Both the position numbers and the translations under genes were made by a program. The notes below the pieces were generated by a model. It saw nothing but the letters and a program-made list of their open reading frames with translations. It did no database searches and was not told the origin of the DNA. This document shows, piece by piece, positions 17,330-26,253 of a DNA stretch of 64,000 bases (position 1 is its first letter; the number at the start of each line of letters is the position of its first letter). This stretch comes from Mycolicibacterium fallax. Its GTDB lineage: Bacteria > Actinomycetota > Actinomycetes > Mycobacteriales > Mycobacteriaceae. The stretch lies in the NCBI RefSeq assembly GCF_010726955.1, contig NZ_AP022603.1, positions 3,472,001-3,536,000 of the forward strand, read 5' to 3'.

Positions 17330-19012
17330 TCAGGCCTTTCCGGCGGCGTGCAGGGCCGCCAGGTATCCGAAGGTCATGGCGGGTCCGATGGTGCCGCCGG
17401 GGCCGGGATAGGTGTGGCCCATCACCGGCGAGCTGACGTTACCCGCCGCGTAGAGGCCCTCGATCACCGAATCGTCGTCGCGCAGCGCGCGGCCGTGCAC
17501 ATCGGTGCGCACCCCACCCTTGGTGCCCAGGTCGCCGGGCACCATCTTGGCCGCGTAGTACGGCGGCTTGCCGATCTGGCCCAGGTTCGGGTTCGGCTTG
17601 TTGGTCGGGTCGCCGTAGTAGCGGTCGTAGGCGCTCTCGCCGCGGTGGAAGTCCTCGTCGACGCCGGTCTGGGCGAAGCCGTTGAACCGCTCCACGGTGG
17701 CGTGCAGCGCGCCGGCCGGCAGCCCGGTCTTGTCGGCCAGCTCGTCGAGGGTGCCGGCGGTGACGATCACCCCGGACTCCATCCACTTGCGCGGGATCCG
17801 CTGTCCCGGCTGCAGTCCGGCGAAGATGTACCGGTCGCGGTACTGCTGGTCGAAGATCAGCCAGGCCGGGATGTGCTCGCCCGGGCCGTCGCCCTGGCCG
17901 TACTGGCCGCCATACATGTGGTGCACCGCCTCCACATAGGGCATCGACTCGTTCATGAACCGGCGGCCGGACATGTCGACGATGATCGAGCCGGGCGAGT
18001 TGCGTTCGGACAGCGCGAACCACGGCGCGCCCTCCAGCGGCACCGTCGGGCCCCACCAGGAGTCCTCCATGAGTTCCAGTGCGGCGCCGAGCTTCTCGGC
18101 GGCGACGATGCCCTCACCGGTGTTGGCGGTCGCGCCGACGGTCCACTCGGTGGTGATCGGGGCGCGCTGGTACTTGCGCCGCATCTCCGCGTTGTGCTCG
18201 AACCCGCCGCTGCACAGGATCACCGCGCGGCGGGCCCGGATCAGCTCCGGCTCGGCGCCCTCGGCGGCGTTGGTGTCGCGCACGTACACCCCGCGCACCG
18301 CGCCGTCCTCGGTGTAGAGGTCGGTCAGCGCGGTGTTCAACCGGACCGGCACACCGGAATCGCGCAGCGCCATACGCAGCGGGGCGATCAGCGCGCGGCC
18401 CATCCCGACCAGGTGCTTACCGGTCGCGTTCGCCCACACCGTGCGGGCGCCGACCTTCAGGCTGCGCAGCACGCCGCGCGGGTGGCGCTTGAGCTGGTTG
18501 AGTCGCACGTAGTCCTGCTGCAGCACCACCATGTTCATCGGCACCTTGCCGTACGGCGGCTCCAGCCCGGCCAGATCCGCGCCGAGCTTCTTGGCGTTGA
18601 ACGGCTTGGGTTCCACCGACCGGCCGCCGGCCCGGCCGCCGGGGGCCTCCGGGTAGTAGTCGGAGTAGTTCGGCACCCAGCACAGCTTCAGCGGCGAGTT
18701 GGCCAGCACGAAGGACAGCATCTCCGGGCTGCGCTGCAGGTAGGTGTCGATCTTCTCGGCGGGCACCACGTCGCCGACCAGGCCGTGCAGGTACTTGGCC
18801 GCCTGCTCGGGGGTGTCGGTGACCTTGGCGCGGGCCAGCACCTCGTTGTTCGGGATCCACACCCCGCCGCCGGACCGGGCGGTGGAACCGCCGTAGTGCG
18901 CGGCCTTCTCAACCATTACTGTGGAAAGACCCTGGCGGGCGGCCGTGAGGGCGGCGACCATGCCGGCGCCACCGCTGCCGACCACCACGACGTCGTACTC
19001 CTGCATCGTCAT
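17330..19012 (-). CDS. kstD: 3-Ketosteroid delta-1-dehydrogenase
   Basis: The 560-residue flavoprotein introduces the C1-C2 double bond into ring A of 4-androstenedione-type intermediates. Together with KshA/KshB this opens ring B. The FAD-binding loop is at residues 8-30 (VVVVGSGGAGMVAALTAARQ). The C-terminus carries AAGNVSSPVMGHTYPGPGG, where the Tyr and the Gly four residues later match catalytic positions of known KstD enzymes. The start is the first ATG of ATGACGATG, just right of which lies a KstR operator. It corresponds to Rv3537. A long open frame continuing upstream to 20662 is antisense to hsaE/hsaG and not coding. Confidence 0.95.
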   Translation of the reverse strand: MTMQEYDVVVVGSGGAGMVAALTAARQGLSTVMVEKAAHYGGSTARSGGGVWIPNNEVLARAKVTDTPEQAAKYLHGLVGDVVPAEKIDTYLQRSPEMLSFVLANSPLKLCWVPNYSDYYPEAPGGRAGGRSVEPKPFNAKKLGADLAGLEPPYGKVPMNMVVLQQDYVRLNQLKRHPRGVLRSLKVGARTVWANATGKHLVGMGRALIAPLRMALRDSGVPVRLNTALTDLYTEDGAVRGVYVRDTNAAEGAEPELIRARRAVILCSGGFEHNAEMRRKYQRAPITTEWTVGATANTGEGIVAAEKLGAALELMEDSWWGPTVPLEGAPWFALSERNSPGSIIVDMSGRRFMNESMPYVEAVHHMYGGQYGQGDGPGEHIPAWLIFDQQYRDRYIFAGLQPGQRIPRKWMESGVIVTAGTLDELADKTGLPAGALHATVERFNGFAQTGVDEDFHRGESAYDRYYGDPTNKPNPNLGQIGKPPYYAAKMVPGDLGTKGGVRTDVHGRALRDDDSVIEGLYAAGNVSSPVMGHTYPGPGGTIGPAMTFGYLAALHAAGKA

Positions 19013-19013
19013 G

Positions 19014-19027
19014 TAGAACACGTTATA
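19014..19027. promoter_or_regulatory. KstR operator between kstD and hsaE
   Basis: TAGAACACGTTATA matches the KstR consensus TnnAACnnGTTnnA at every defined base. It lies between the divergent kstD-hsd4B and hsaE-hsaG-hsaF operons, 2 bases from the kstD start codon and about 57 bases from hsaE, so one repressor dimer could control both. KstR is released by steroid CoA thioesters. Confidence 0.88.
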
Positions 19028-19084
19028 GAATTGCCTGGGTCGGCGACAACTGTCCCGGTCAAACCAGTGAGGGGAATTAGCACA

Positions 19085-19870
19085 ATGCTCGATGCCCAGA
19101 CCCGTGCGGCGCTCGCCGCCCAGCTGGCCGAGGCCGAGCGCAGCCGGACGCCGATCGCGCCGCTGACCGACGCTCATCCCGACATCGACGTGGTCGACGC
19201 CTACGAGATCCAGCTGATCAACATCCGCGAGCGGGTGGCCGGCGGCGCGAAGGTGATCGGCCACAAGGTCGGCCTGTCCAGCGCCGCGATGCAGCAGATG
19301 ATGGGCGTCGACGAGCCGGACTACGGTCACCTGCTCGACGACATGGCGGTGTTCCAGGACGTCCCGGTGCCGGCCGGCCGGTTCCTGTACCCGCGGGTGG
19401 AGGTCGAGGTGGGCTTCATCCTGGCCGACGACCTGCCCGGCGCGAACTGCACCGAGGACGACGTGCTGGCCGCCACCGCCGCGTTCGTGCCGTCGATCGA
19501 GCTGATCGACACCCGGATCACCAACTGGCAGATCAAGCTGTGCGACACCATCGCCGACAACGCCTCCTCGGCCGGCTGGGTGCTCGGCGAGCAGCGGGTG
19601 TCGCCCAAGGACATCGACATCCGGGCGATCGACGCGGTGCTGCGCCGCAACGGCGAGGTGATCGCCGAGGGCCGCAGCGACGCGGTGCTGGGCAACCCGG
19701 TCACCGCGGTGGCCTGGCTGGCCCGCAAGGTCGAGAGCTTCGGCGTGCGGCTGCGCGCCGGTGATGTGGTGCTGCCCGGATCGTGTACGCGCGCCATCGA
19801 CGCGCGCCCCGGCGACGAGTTCGTCGCCGATTTCACCGGGCTGGGTTCGGTCCGGCTGTCGTTCGAATAG
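19085..19870 (+). CDS. hsaE: 2-Hydroxyhexa-2,4-dienoate hydratase HsaE
   Basis: The 261-residue product belongs to the 2-keto-4-pentenoate hydratase family. Motifs include VIGHKVGLSSAAMQQMMG and the metal-site region EVEVGFILADDL with conserved acidic residues, followed by the family-typical SSAGWVLG. It hydrates the dienoate released when HsaD cleaves the meta-ring-fission product of steroid rings A/B. It is the first gene of a three-gene operon with hsaG and hsaF and corresponds to Rv3536c in length and order. The ATG follows GGGGAATTAGCACA with a weak ribosome site. Confidence 0.93.
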   Translation: MLDAQTRAALAAQLAEAERSRTPIAPLTDAHPDIDVVDAYEIQLINIRERVAGGAKVIGHKVGLSSAAMQQMMGVDEPDYGHLLDDMAVFQDVPVPAGRFLYPRVEVEVGFILADDLPGANCTEDDVLAATAAFVPSIELIDTRITNWQIKLCDTIADNASSAGWVLGEQRVSPKDIDIRAIDAVLRRNGEVIAEGRSDAVLGNPVTAVAWLARKVESFGVRLRAGDVVLPGSCTRAIDARPGDEFVADFTGLGSVRLSFE

Positions 19871-19879
19871 GGAGAAGAT

Positions 19880-20800
19880 ATGGCTGAGAAGAAGTCGGTC
19901 GCCATCGTCGGGTCGGGCAATATCAGCACCGACCTGCTGTACAAGCTGCTGCGCTCGGACTGGCTGGAGCCGCGCTGGATGGTCGGCATCGACCCGGATT
20001 CCGAAGGTCTGGCCCGGGCCCGCACGCTGGGCCTGGAGACCAGTCACAAGGGCGCCGAATGGCTGCTCGAGCTCGACGAGAAGCCGGACATCCTGTTCGA
20101 GGCGACCAGCGCCTACGTGCACCGCGATGCCGCCCCGCGCTACGAGGAGGCCGGCATCCGGGCGATCGACCTGACCCCGGCCGCCGTCGGCCCGGCGGTG
20201 ATCCCGCCGGCCAACCTGCGCGAGCACCTCGATGCGCCGAACGTCAACATGATCACCTGCGGCGGGCAGGCGACCATCCCGATCGTCTACGCGGTCAGCC
20301 GGGCGGTGGCCGCCGGTGGCGGCGAGGTGCCCTACGCCGAGATCGTGGCGTCGGTGTCCTCGGCGTCGGCCGGTCCGGGCACCCGGGCCAACATCGATGA
20401 GTTCACCAAGACCACCAGCGCCGGGGTGCGGACCATCGGCGGGGCGCGTCGCGGCAAGGCGATCATCATCCTGAACCCGGCCGATCCGCCGATGATCATG
20501 CGCGACACCATCTTCTGCGCGATCCCCGAGGACGCCGACCGGGACGCCATCGTGACGTCGATCAAGGACGTCGTCGCCGAGGTGCAGAGCTATGTGCCGG
20601 GCTACCGGCTGCTCAACGAGCCGCAGTTCGACGAGCCGTCGGTGGTCAACGGCGGCAATCACGTCGTCACCACGTTCATCGAGGTCGAGGGCGCCGGCGA
20701 CTATCTGCCGCCGTACGCGGGCAACCTCGACATCATGACGGCCGCCGCCACCAAGGTCGGCGAGGCAATGTCGCAGCGGATGCAGGGAGTCACAGCATGA
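19880..20800 (+). CDS. hsaG: Acylating acetaldehyde/propionaldehyde dehydrogenase HsaG
   Basis: The 306-residue product has an N-terminal NAD-binding Rossmann loop ([14 protein letters not shown]) and the catalytic Cys127 in [12 protein letters not shown], both typical of BphJ/DmpF enzymes. It oxidises the aldehyde channelled from the aldolase HsaF to the CoA ester. For sterol ring A this gives propionyl-CoA. A good ribosome site (GGGAGAAG) precedes the ATG. It overlaps hsaF by 4 bases, in keeping with the aldolase-dehydrogenase complex these two form. Corresponds to Rv3535c. Confidence 0.94.
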   Translation: MAEKKSVAIVGSGNISTDLLYKLLRSDWLEPRWMVGIDPDSEGLARARTLGLETSHKGAEWLLELDEKPDILFEATSAYVHRDAAPRYEEAGIRAIDLTPAAVGPAVIPPANLREHLDAPNVNMITCGGQATIPIVYAVSRAVAAGGGEVPYAEIVASVSSASAGPGTRANIDEFTKTTSAGVRTIGGARRGKAIIILNPADPPMIMRDTIFCAIPEDADRDAIVTSIKDVVAEVQSYVPGYRLLNEPQFDEPSVVNGGNHVVTTFIEVEGAGDYLPPYAGNLDIMTAAATKVGEAMSQRMQGVTA

Positions 20801-21858
20801 CCGAGATCTTCATGAGCGACGTCTGGGACGTCCGGATCACCGACACGTCGCTGCGCGACGGTTCGCACCACAAGCGCCACCAGTTCACCGCCGACGAGGT
20901 GGTGTCCATTGTCGGGGCGCTGGACGCCGCCGGGGTGCCGGTCATCGAGGTCACCCACGGGGACGGGCTGGGCGGCTCCAGCTTCAACTACGGGTTCTCC
21001 AAGACCCCCGAGCAGGAGCTGATCAGGCTCGCCGCCGAGACCGCCCGCGATGCCAAGATCGCCTTCCTGATGCTGCCCGGACTGGGCACCAAGGAGGACA
21101 TCAAGGAGGCCCAGGGCAACGGCGGCGCGATCTGCCGGATCGCCACCCACTGCACCGAGGCCGACGTCTCCGAGCAGCACTTCGGGCTGGCCCGCGACCT
21201 GGGCCTGGAGACCGTCGGGTTCCTGATGATGAGCCACACCATCAGCCCGGAGAAGCTGGCCCAGCAGGCCCGGATCATGGCCGACGCCGGCTGCCAGTGC
21301 GTGTACGTGGTGGACTCGGCCGGCGCGCTGGTGCTCGACGGGGTGTCCGACCGGGTCGCGGCGCTGGTCGCCGAGCTCGGCGACGACGCCCAGGTCGGTT
21401 TCCACGGGCACGAGAACCTGGGGCTGGGGGTGGCCAACTCGGTGGAGGCGGTCCGCGCCGGCGCCAAGCAGATCGACGGCAGCTGCCGGCGGTTCGGCGC
21501 CGGGGCCGGCAACGCCCCGGTGGAGGCGCTGATCGGGGTGTTCGACAAGATCGGCGTCAAGACCGGCATCGACTTCTTCGACATCGCCGACGCCGCCGAA
21601 GAGGTGGTCGCCCCGGCCATGCCGGCCGAGTGCCTGCTGGACCGCAACGCGCTGATCATGGGCTACTCCGGGGTGTACTCCAGCTTCCTCAAGCACGCCA
21701 TCCGGCAGTCCGAGCGGTACGGGGTGCCCGCGCACCTGCTGCTGCACCGGGCCGGGCAGCGCAAGCTGATCGGCGGGCAGGAGGATCAGCTCATCGACAT
21801 CGCCCTGGAAATCCAGCGCGAACAGGCCGAGGGCCGGGTGGTGGCGCCTAACCGGTAA
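20797..21858 (+). CDS. hsaF: 4-Hydroxy-2-oxovalerate (oxohexanoate) aldolase HsaF
   Basis: The 353-residue TIM-barrel class II aldolase has the metal/catalytic motif [17 protein letters not shown] near the N-terminus and the metal-binding histidines in [12 protein letters not shown]. The C-terminal communication domain that contacts the dehydrogenase is present (from about residue 285). It splits 4-hydroxy-2-oxohexanoate to pyruvate and propanal and passes propanal to HsaG. It corresponds to Rv3534c. Its last 11 bases overlap the 3' end of the convergent hydrolase gene, leaving no room for a separate terminator. Confidence 0.94.
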   Translation: MTEIFMSDVWDVRITDTSLRDGSHHKRHQFTADEVVSIVGALDAAGVPVIEVTHGDGLGGSSFNYGFSKTPEQELIRLAAETARDAKIAFLMLPGLGTKEDIKEAQGNGGAICRIATHCTEADVSEQHFGLARDLGLETVGFLMMSHTISPEKLAQQARIMADAGCQCVYVVDSAGALVLDGVSDRVAALVAELGDDAQVGFHGHENLGLGVANSVEAVRAGAKQIDGSCRRFGAGAGNAPVEALIGVFDKIGVKTGIDFFDIADAAEEVVAPAMPAECLLDRNALIMGYSGVYSSFLKHAIRQSERYGVPAHLLLHRAGQRKLIGGQEDQLIDIALEIQREQAEGRVVAPNR

Positions 21859-22702
21859 GGAAGGGCAGCACGGTCCGCTGGAACGCGGCCTTGGCCTCGA
21901 TCATCACCCAGTGGCCGCAGTTCGGGAAGACGTGGAACTCCGCGTCGGGGATGGTGCGCATCGGGATCAGCGCCATGTCCAACGGGCTGACCCGGTCATC
22001 GCGGCCCCAGGTCAGCAGCGTTGGCACGGTGAGTTTGTGCATCACCGCCCACGGCATCGGGACGTCGGCGCGGCGCATCATGGCCATCATCGCGGCGAAC
22101 GCGGCCTTGCCGTACATCCGGCGGGCCGACTCCAGCGCGGCCGGGTCGCTGGCCAGCGCCCAGCGTTCCTCGATCAGCTCCTCGGTGACCAGGGCCGGGT
22201 CGTAGACCATGGCGTGCAGCCACTCGATGAGCCGCTCGCGGGTCGGGTTTTCGGTGAACTCCTGCAGCAGCCGGATGCCCTCGCTGGGCCCGGGGCTGAA
22301 GATGTTGGTCCCGATCCCGCCGATGGTGACCAGCTTGCCGACCCGCTCGGGGTTGTTGATCGCGAAGCTGATCCCGACGCCGCCGCCCATCGAATTGCCG
22401 ATGATGTCCACCCGGTCCAGGCCGAGCGTGTCGGTGAACTCCGCCACCGCGCGCTGGGCATCGAGCAGCGGATGCCCACCGAAGTCGTCGCTGACCCCGA
22501 AACCGGGGAACTCCAGCACCAGGCAGCGGAAGTGCTCGGCGAAAAACCCCAGGTTGCCGCGGTAATTGCGCCAGCCGGTCACCCCGGGCCCGGATCCGTG
22601 CAGCAACAGCAGCGGCGGTCCGTCGCCGGCCTCGTGGTAGCGGAGCACACCCGCGGGTGTGCTGACCTCTCGCAGGGTGTCCTGATGGGTGAAGGTGAGC
22701 AT
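21848..22702 (-). CDS. Alpha/beta hydrolase resembling meta-cleavage product hydrolases (HsaD-like)
   Basis: The 284-residue protein has the full catalytic triad of carbon-carbon bond hydrolases: nucleophile Ser104 (GNSMGG), Asp236 (WGRDDRVSP) and His264 (NCGHW), plus the oxyanion loop HGSGPG at 35-40. The closest characterised relatives I can think of are HsaD and BphD. In M. tuberculosis the genuine hsaD lies in the hsaACDB operon elsewhere, so this is likely a paralog or a hydrolase for another substrate. I see no KstR match upstream of it. It converges on hsaF with an 11-base overlap. Confidence 0.8.
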   Translation of the reverse strand: MLTFTHQDTLREVSTPAGVLRYHEAGDGPPLLLLHGSGPGVTGWRNYRGNLGFFAEHFRCLVLEFPGFGVSDDFGGHPLLDAQRAVAEFTDTLGLDRVDIIGNSMGGGVGISFAINNPERVGKLVTIGGIGTNIFSPGPSEGIRLLQEFTENPTRERLIEWLHAMVYDPALVTEELIEERWALASDPAALESARRMYGKAAFAAMMAMMRRADVPMPWAVMHKLTVPTLLTWGRDDRVSPLDMALIPMRTIPDAEFHVFPNCGHWVMIEAKAAFQRTVLPFLTG

Positions 22703-22838
22703 GGGCGCCTCTCTGTTTCGCGGATCCGGTTCGATCTCACACCGACCCCGAAAGTAACGCGGGCGCGGGGTCCCGACGACACACCTTCTGTAGGACTCCC
22801 GAGCCACGGGAGTGCGTTGCGCCAACAAAGGAGTGCAT

Positions 22839-23348
22839 GTGACTCGTCTCGCCGTGACCCCCGCCCGTCGTGGGCTGTTCGCCGCCGTCGCCGCGATCGG
22901 CGTGGCCGCCGGTACCGTCGCGCTGATGCCGTCGGCGGCCGCCGAGCCCACCGACACCGCCCCGACGTCGGAGGCGACCCCGTCGTCGGAGGCGACCGCG
23001 ACGTCGGAGTCCACCGCCGAATCGACCAGCACGGAGTCGACCAGCACGGAGTCGCCGGTGGCGGCCGCCGATGACTGCAACGCCGCCGAGCTGGCCCGCA
23101 CCTCGGCCGGGGTGAACAGCAAGCTGGCCGACTACCTGGACAAGCATCCGGAGACCAACGGCGCGCTGATCGAGATCACCCGGCAGCCGGCGTTCATCGC
23201 GGTCGGCCAGCTCGACGGCTACTTCAACGAGCACCCGGTCGAGGCCAACGACATCCGGGCGATCCAGGCCCCGCTCAACGACTTCAAGAACCGCTGCAAC
23301 CTGCAGGTGTCGCCCAGCGACGCGCTGAGCGCGCTGTCGGGCATCTGA
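22839..23348 (+). CDS. Secreted haemophore-like protein
   Basis: The GTG at 22839 follows AAAGGAG by 5 bases and gives 169 residues with a signal peptide (GLFAAVAAIGVAAGTVALM, cut after AAA). A Thr/Ser/Glu-rich linker with short repeats (TSEAT, TSTES) comes next. The C-terminal domain of about 80 residues has two cysteines (DDCNAAEL and KNRCNLQ) and helical motifs like the mycobacterial haem-binding (MHB, Rv0203-type) family. A role in haem capture is inferred from family only. It sits alone between the hydrolase (divergent) and the IclR gene (convergent). Confidence 0.65.
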   Translation: MTRLAVTPARRGLFAAVAAIGVAAGTVALMPSAAAEPTDTAPTSEATPSSEATATSESTAESTSTESTSTESPVAAADDCNAAELARTSAGVNSKLADYLDKHPETNGALIEITRQPAFIAVGQLDGYFNEHPVEANDIRAIQAPLNDFKNRCNLQVSPSDALSALSGI

Positions 23349-23354
23349 GGGCCC

Positions 23355-24290
23355 TCAGCGGCCGGCGCCCCCGGACAACTGCGCGGTCATCCGGTCCGCC
23401 GCGGCGACCAGCGCCCCGGCCCGCGCGGTGATCTCGGCGTCGGTCAGCGGGTGGCCGATGTGCAGCGACAGCACCATGGCCTGGCGGCGGTGCTGGTCGA
23501 ACACCGGTGCCGAGATCACGCTGATGTCGTGCCGGTCGCTGCCCGGGTTCTCGCCGGGCAGATAGACCCGCTCGCCGATGTCGGCGACGAGTTCGCGCAG
23601 CAGCGCCCGCAGCTCGTCGGGCAGCGTGCCGGACACCCCGGCCAGCAGGGCGTAGAGCCGCCGGCCCGCCGGGGTCTGGCGTTCCACCAGGTAGCCGGCC
23701 GACCGGCAGGCCGCGACGACCAGATCGAGCCGGGCCGAATCGGTGCGCAGCGGCACGGTGGGCGCCAGGGCCAGCCAGCCCCGCAGCGCCGCCGGGTCCC
23801 ACAGCACGAACATCAGCCCGACCGGCGGGGCGAACGGGTAGGACTGGCCGATCGTGACGCCGACGTCGACCCCCGGCGGCCCGATGAGATCCAGCACGGT
23901 GATCCGGTCCTCGATCACCGCGGACACCGCCGCGGCGGTGCCGAACTCGGCGGCCAGCGCGCCCAGCTCGGCGCGGGCGGCCGGGCTGACCCGCAGGGCC
24001 TCCTGGGCCCGGTGTCCCAGCGCGATCAGCGCCGGACCCAGCCGATAGGTCTTGTCCCGGCCGGTGTCGCCGTCGTCGCGGACCAGGTAGCCGGCGCCGG
24101 TCAGCGCGGTCAGGATGCCCAGGCAGGTCGGCTTGGACAGCTCGAGGCGGCGGGCCAGCTCGGACAGCCCGAATCGATCGCCCGGATGGGCGGCGAGGAA
24201 CTCCAGCACGGCGATCACCCGGTCGGTGGGTGGGGAGCCGCGCCGACCGGCCGGGCGATTGACGTCCCCGGGCACAGGTCCTACTGTCAT
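23355..24290 (-). CDS. IclR-family transcriptional regulator
   Basis: The 311-residue product has an N-terminal winged helix-turn-helix (about 22-85; RFGLSELARRLELSKPTCLG) and a C-terminal IclR effector domain (about 95-300). It is divergent from the Rv3531c homolog with 49 bases between the starts. A perfect 7-base-arm palindrome lies in that gap, so it probably controls itself and the neighbouring gene. The M. tuberculosis locus does not have this gene at the corresponding place as I recall it, so it may add local control to part of the steroid cluster. Ligand unknown. Confidence 0.85.
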   Translation of the reverse strand: MTVGPVPGDVNRPAGRRGSPPTDRVIAVLEFLAAHPGDRFGLSELARRLELSKPTCLGILTALTGAGYLVRDDGDTGRDKTYRLGPALIALGHRAQEALRVSPAARAELGALAAEFGTAAAVSAVIEDRITVLDLIGPPGVDVGVTIGQSYPFAPPVGLMFVLWDPAALRGWLALAPTVPLRTDSARLDLVVAACRSAGYLVERQTPAGRRLYALLAGVSGTLPDELRALLRELVADIGERVYLPGENPGSDRHDISVISAPVFDQHRRQAMVLSLHIGHPLTDAEITARAGALVAAADRMTAQLSGGAGR

Positions 24291-24298
24291 TACAAGAA

Positions 24299-24315
24299 TC
24301 TACCGCATCGGTAGA
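24299..24315. promoter_or_regulatory. Palindrome TCTACCG-CAT-CGGTAGA, probable IclR operator
   Basis: Perfect 7-base inverted arms with a 3-base centre lie 9 bases from the IclR start and 25 bases from the start of the divergent gene. The position would block both promoters. No KstR-type site is seen here, which suggests that the divergent gene set is under IclR rather than KstR control. Confidence 0.7.
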
Positions 24316-24339
24316 ATATTGGAACAACATGGGAGTTCG

Positions 24340-25467
24340 ATGTTTTCCCAGCCCCTGCTCGACGCCATCGCCGAGGCCGAGGCCCTGGTGGCCGCGGCGC
24401 CGCACATCGAGACCGAGGCGGACCTGGCCGAGGGCCTGCAGTACCTGGCCGGCTGCATCGCCGGCTGCCTGCACCTGGCCTTCGACTACGACCGCGACCA
24501 CCCGCACCTGCAGTCCGGCACCGGCCCGTTCACCAAGATGGGCCTGGACAATCCGGACACCCTGTACTTCGGCACCCGGGTGGTGCCCGGCCACGAGTAC
24601 GTGGTGCGCGGCCGGCGCGGGCAGACCACTGACCTGAGCTTCCAGCTGCTCGGCGGGGAGTACACCGACGCCAACGTGCCGCCGAGCCAGGCCGCGTTCG
24701 ACGACCGGGACCTGCAGGTCGCCGCGGACGGCAGCTTCGAGTGGCGGATCACCCCGGATGCCCCGTCGCAGTTGCTGATTCGCGAGGTGTACAACGACTG
24801 GTCGGCGCGCCGCGGCGTGCTCACCGTCGAGCGCACCGACACCGCGGGCACCGCGCCCGACCCGGTGACCCCGGCGCTGCTGCGGCGGCGCTACGAGGTG
24901 GCCGGCCGGCAGCTGGTGCAGCGGGTCAAGACCTGGCTGGCGTTCCCGCAGTGGTTCTATCTGAACCTGCCGGTCAACACCATGGTGGCGCCGCGGCTGA
25001 CCCCCGGCGGGCTGGCCACCCAGTACTCCTCGGTCGGGCACTACGACCTGGGCCCCGATCAGGCCATGATCATCACCCTGCCGGCGTCCGACGCGCCGTA
25101 CCTGGGCTTCCAGCTGGGCAGCCTGTGGTACATCTCGCTGGACTACATCAACCACCAGACCTCGCTGAACGGCACCCAGGCGCAGGTCGACCCGGACGGC
25201 AAGATCCGCATCGTGGTCGCCGAACGCAACCCCGGGCTGACCAACTGGTGTGAGACCACCGGGCACCGGCGCGGCTATCTGCAGTTCCGCTGGCAGCGAC
25301 TGTCCCGGGAGCTGACCGCCGCCGACGGGCCGACGGTTGCCGTGGTCGGCGCCGACGAGCTGCCCCGGGTGCTGCCGTACCACGAATCGAACCGGATTTC
25401 ACCGGAGCACTGGCGCGAGCGAATTGCCTTGCGGCAGCGACAAATCGCCGAGAGGATGTTGGGCTGA
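24340..25467 (+). CDS. Rv3531c homolog with DUF1214-like C-terminus
   Basis: The ATG at 24340 gives 375 residues, the length I recall for Rv3531c. The frame stays open further upstream but runs into the divergent regulator. The N-terminal part includes DTLYFGTRVVPGHEYVVRGR. The C-terminal part (DGKIRIVVAERNPGLTNWCE, then GYLQFRWQRL) resembles the DUF1214 end motif. No signal peptide is evident. The gene is conserved in mycobacterial steroid loci but its biochemical role is not known to me. It leads an apparent operon with an SDR gene and a sulfotransferase-like gene. Confidence 0.8.
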   Translation: MFSQPLLDAIAEAEALVAAAPHIETEADLAEGLQYLAGCIAGCLHLAFDYDRDHPHLQSGTGPFTKMGLDNPDTLYFGTRVVPGHEYVVRGRRGQTTDLSFQLLGGEYTDANVPPSQAAFDDRDLQVAADGSFEWRITPDAPSQLLIREVYNDWSARRGVLTVERTDTAGTAPDPVTPALLRRRYEVAGRQLVQRVKTWLAFPQWFYLNLPVNTMVAPRLTPGGLATQYSSVGHYDLGPDQAMIITLPASDAPYLGFQLGSLWYISLDYINHQTSLNGTQAQVDPDGKIRIVVAERNPGLTNWCETTGHRRGYLQFRWQRLSRELTAADGPTVAVVGADELPRVLPYHESNRISPEHWRERIALRQRQIAERMLG

Positions 25468-25470
25468 CCG

Positions 25471-26253
25471 ATGAGCGGACTGTTGGAGGACAAGGTCGTC
25501 GTGATCAGCGGCGTGGGGCCCGCGCTGGGCAGCACGCTGGCCCGGCGCTGCGCGGGGGCCGGCGCGGATCTGGTGCTGGCCGCCCGCACCGTGGGACGCC
25601 TGGAACAGGTGGCCGAGGAGGTCGCCGGGCTGGGCCGGCGGGCGGTCTGCGTCGGCACCGACATCACCGACGGCGAGCAGGTGGACAACCTGGTCGCCCG
25701 GTCGCTGCAGGCCTACGGCCGGGTCGACGTGCTGATCAACAATGCGTTCCGGGTGCCGTCGATGAAACCGCTGGCCGCCACCAGCTTTGAGCACATCCGG
25801 GAGGCCATCGAGCTGACCGTGCTCGGTGCGCTGCGGCTGACCCAGGGCTTCACCCCGGCGCTGACCGACACCGACGGTTCGGTGGTCAACGTCAACTCCA
25901 TGGTGATCCGGCACTCCCAGGCCAAATACGGTGCCTACAAGATGGCCAAGTCCGCGCTGCTGGCGATGTCGCAGTCGCTGGCCACCGAGCTCGGCGAGGC
26001 CGGCATCCGGGTGAATTCCGTGGTGCCCGGGTACATCTGGGGCGACACCCTCAAGGGGTACTTCGCGCATCAGGCCGGCAAGTACAACATGACCGTCGAG
26101 CAGATCTACGACGCCACCGCCGCGGCGTCGGATCTCAAGCGGCTGCCCACCGAGGACGAGGTGGCCTCGGCGGTGCTGTTCTTCGCCAGCGAGCTGTCCA
26201 GCGGCATCACCGGCCAGACCCTGGATGTCAACTGCGGGGAGTACAAGGCGTGA
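25471..26253 (+). CDS. Short-chain dehydrogenase/reductase, Rv3530c homolog
   Basis: The 260-residue SDR has the cofactor loop SGVGPALGSTLA (about 13-24), the NNA motif (LINNAF) and the catalytic Ser and Tyr-x3-Lys (VNVNSMV; KYGAYKMAKSA). The C-terminus ends ITGQTLDVNCGEYKA, typical for classical SDRs. It starts 3 bases after the upstream stop and overlaps the next gene by 4 bases. It likely oxidises or reduces a hydroxyl/keto group on a steroid or side-chain intermediate; the substrate is unknown. Confidence 0.85.
   Translation: MSGLLEDKVVVISGVGPALGSTLARRCAGAGADLVLAARTVGRLEQVAEEVAGLGRRAVCVGTDITDGEQVDNLVARSLQAYGRVDVLINNAFRVPSMKPLAATSFEHIREAIELTVLGALRLTQGFTPALTDTDGSVVNVNSMVIRHSQAKYGAYKMAKSALLAMSQSLATELGEAGIRVNSVVPGYIWGDTLKGYFAHQAGKYNMTVEQIYDATAAASDLKRLPTEDEVASAVLFFASELSSGITGQTLDVNCGEYKA

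Noticed and set aside
17348..19870. 840-codon open frame on the plus strand
   Set aside because: It is antisense to kstD for most of its length and in frame with hsaE only from 19085. The upstream translation is Arg/His/Val-rich shadow sequence.
17330..20662. One 1110-codon open frame on the minus strand
   Set aside because: Only the part from 19012 downwards is kstD. The rest is antisense to hsaE and hsaG and crosses the shared KstR operator; it is a by-product of high GC at third codon positions.
22812..22838. Earlier start for the haemophore-like gene
   Set aside because: The region includes the AAAGGAG ribosome site at 22827-22833; the GTG at 22839 sits at proper spacing with a good signal peptide.
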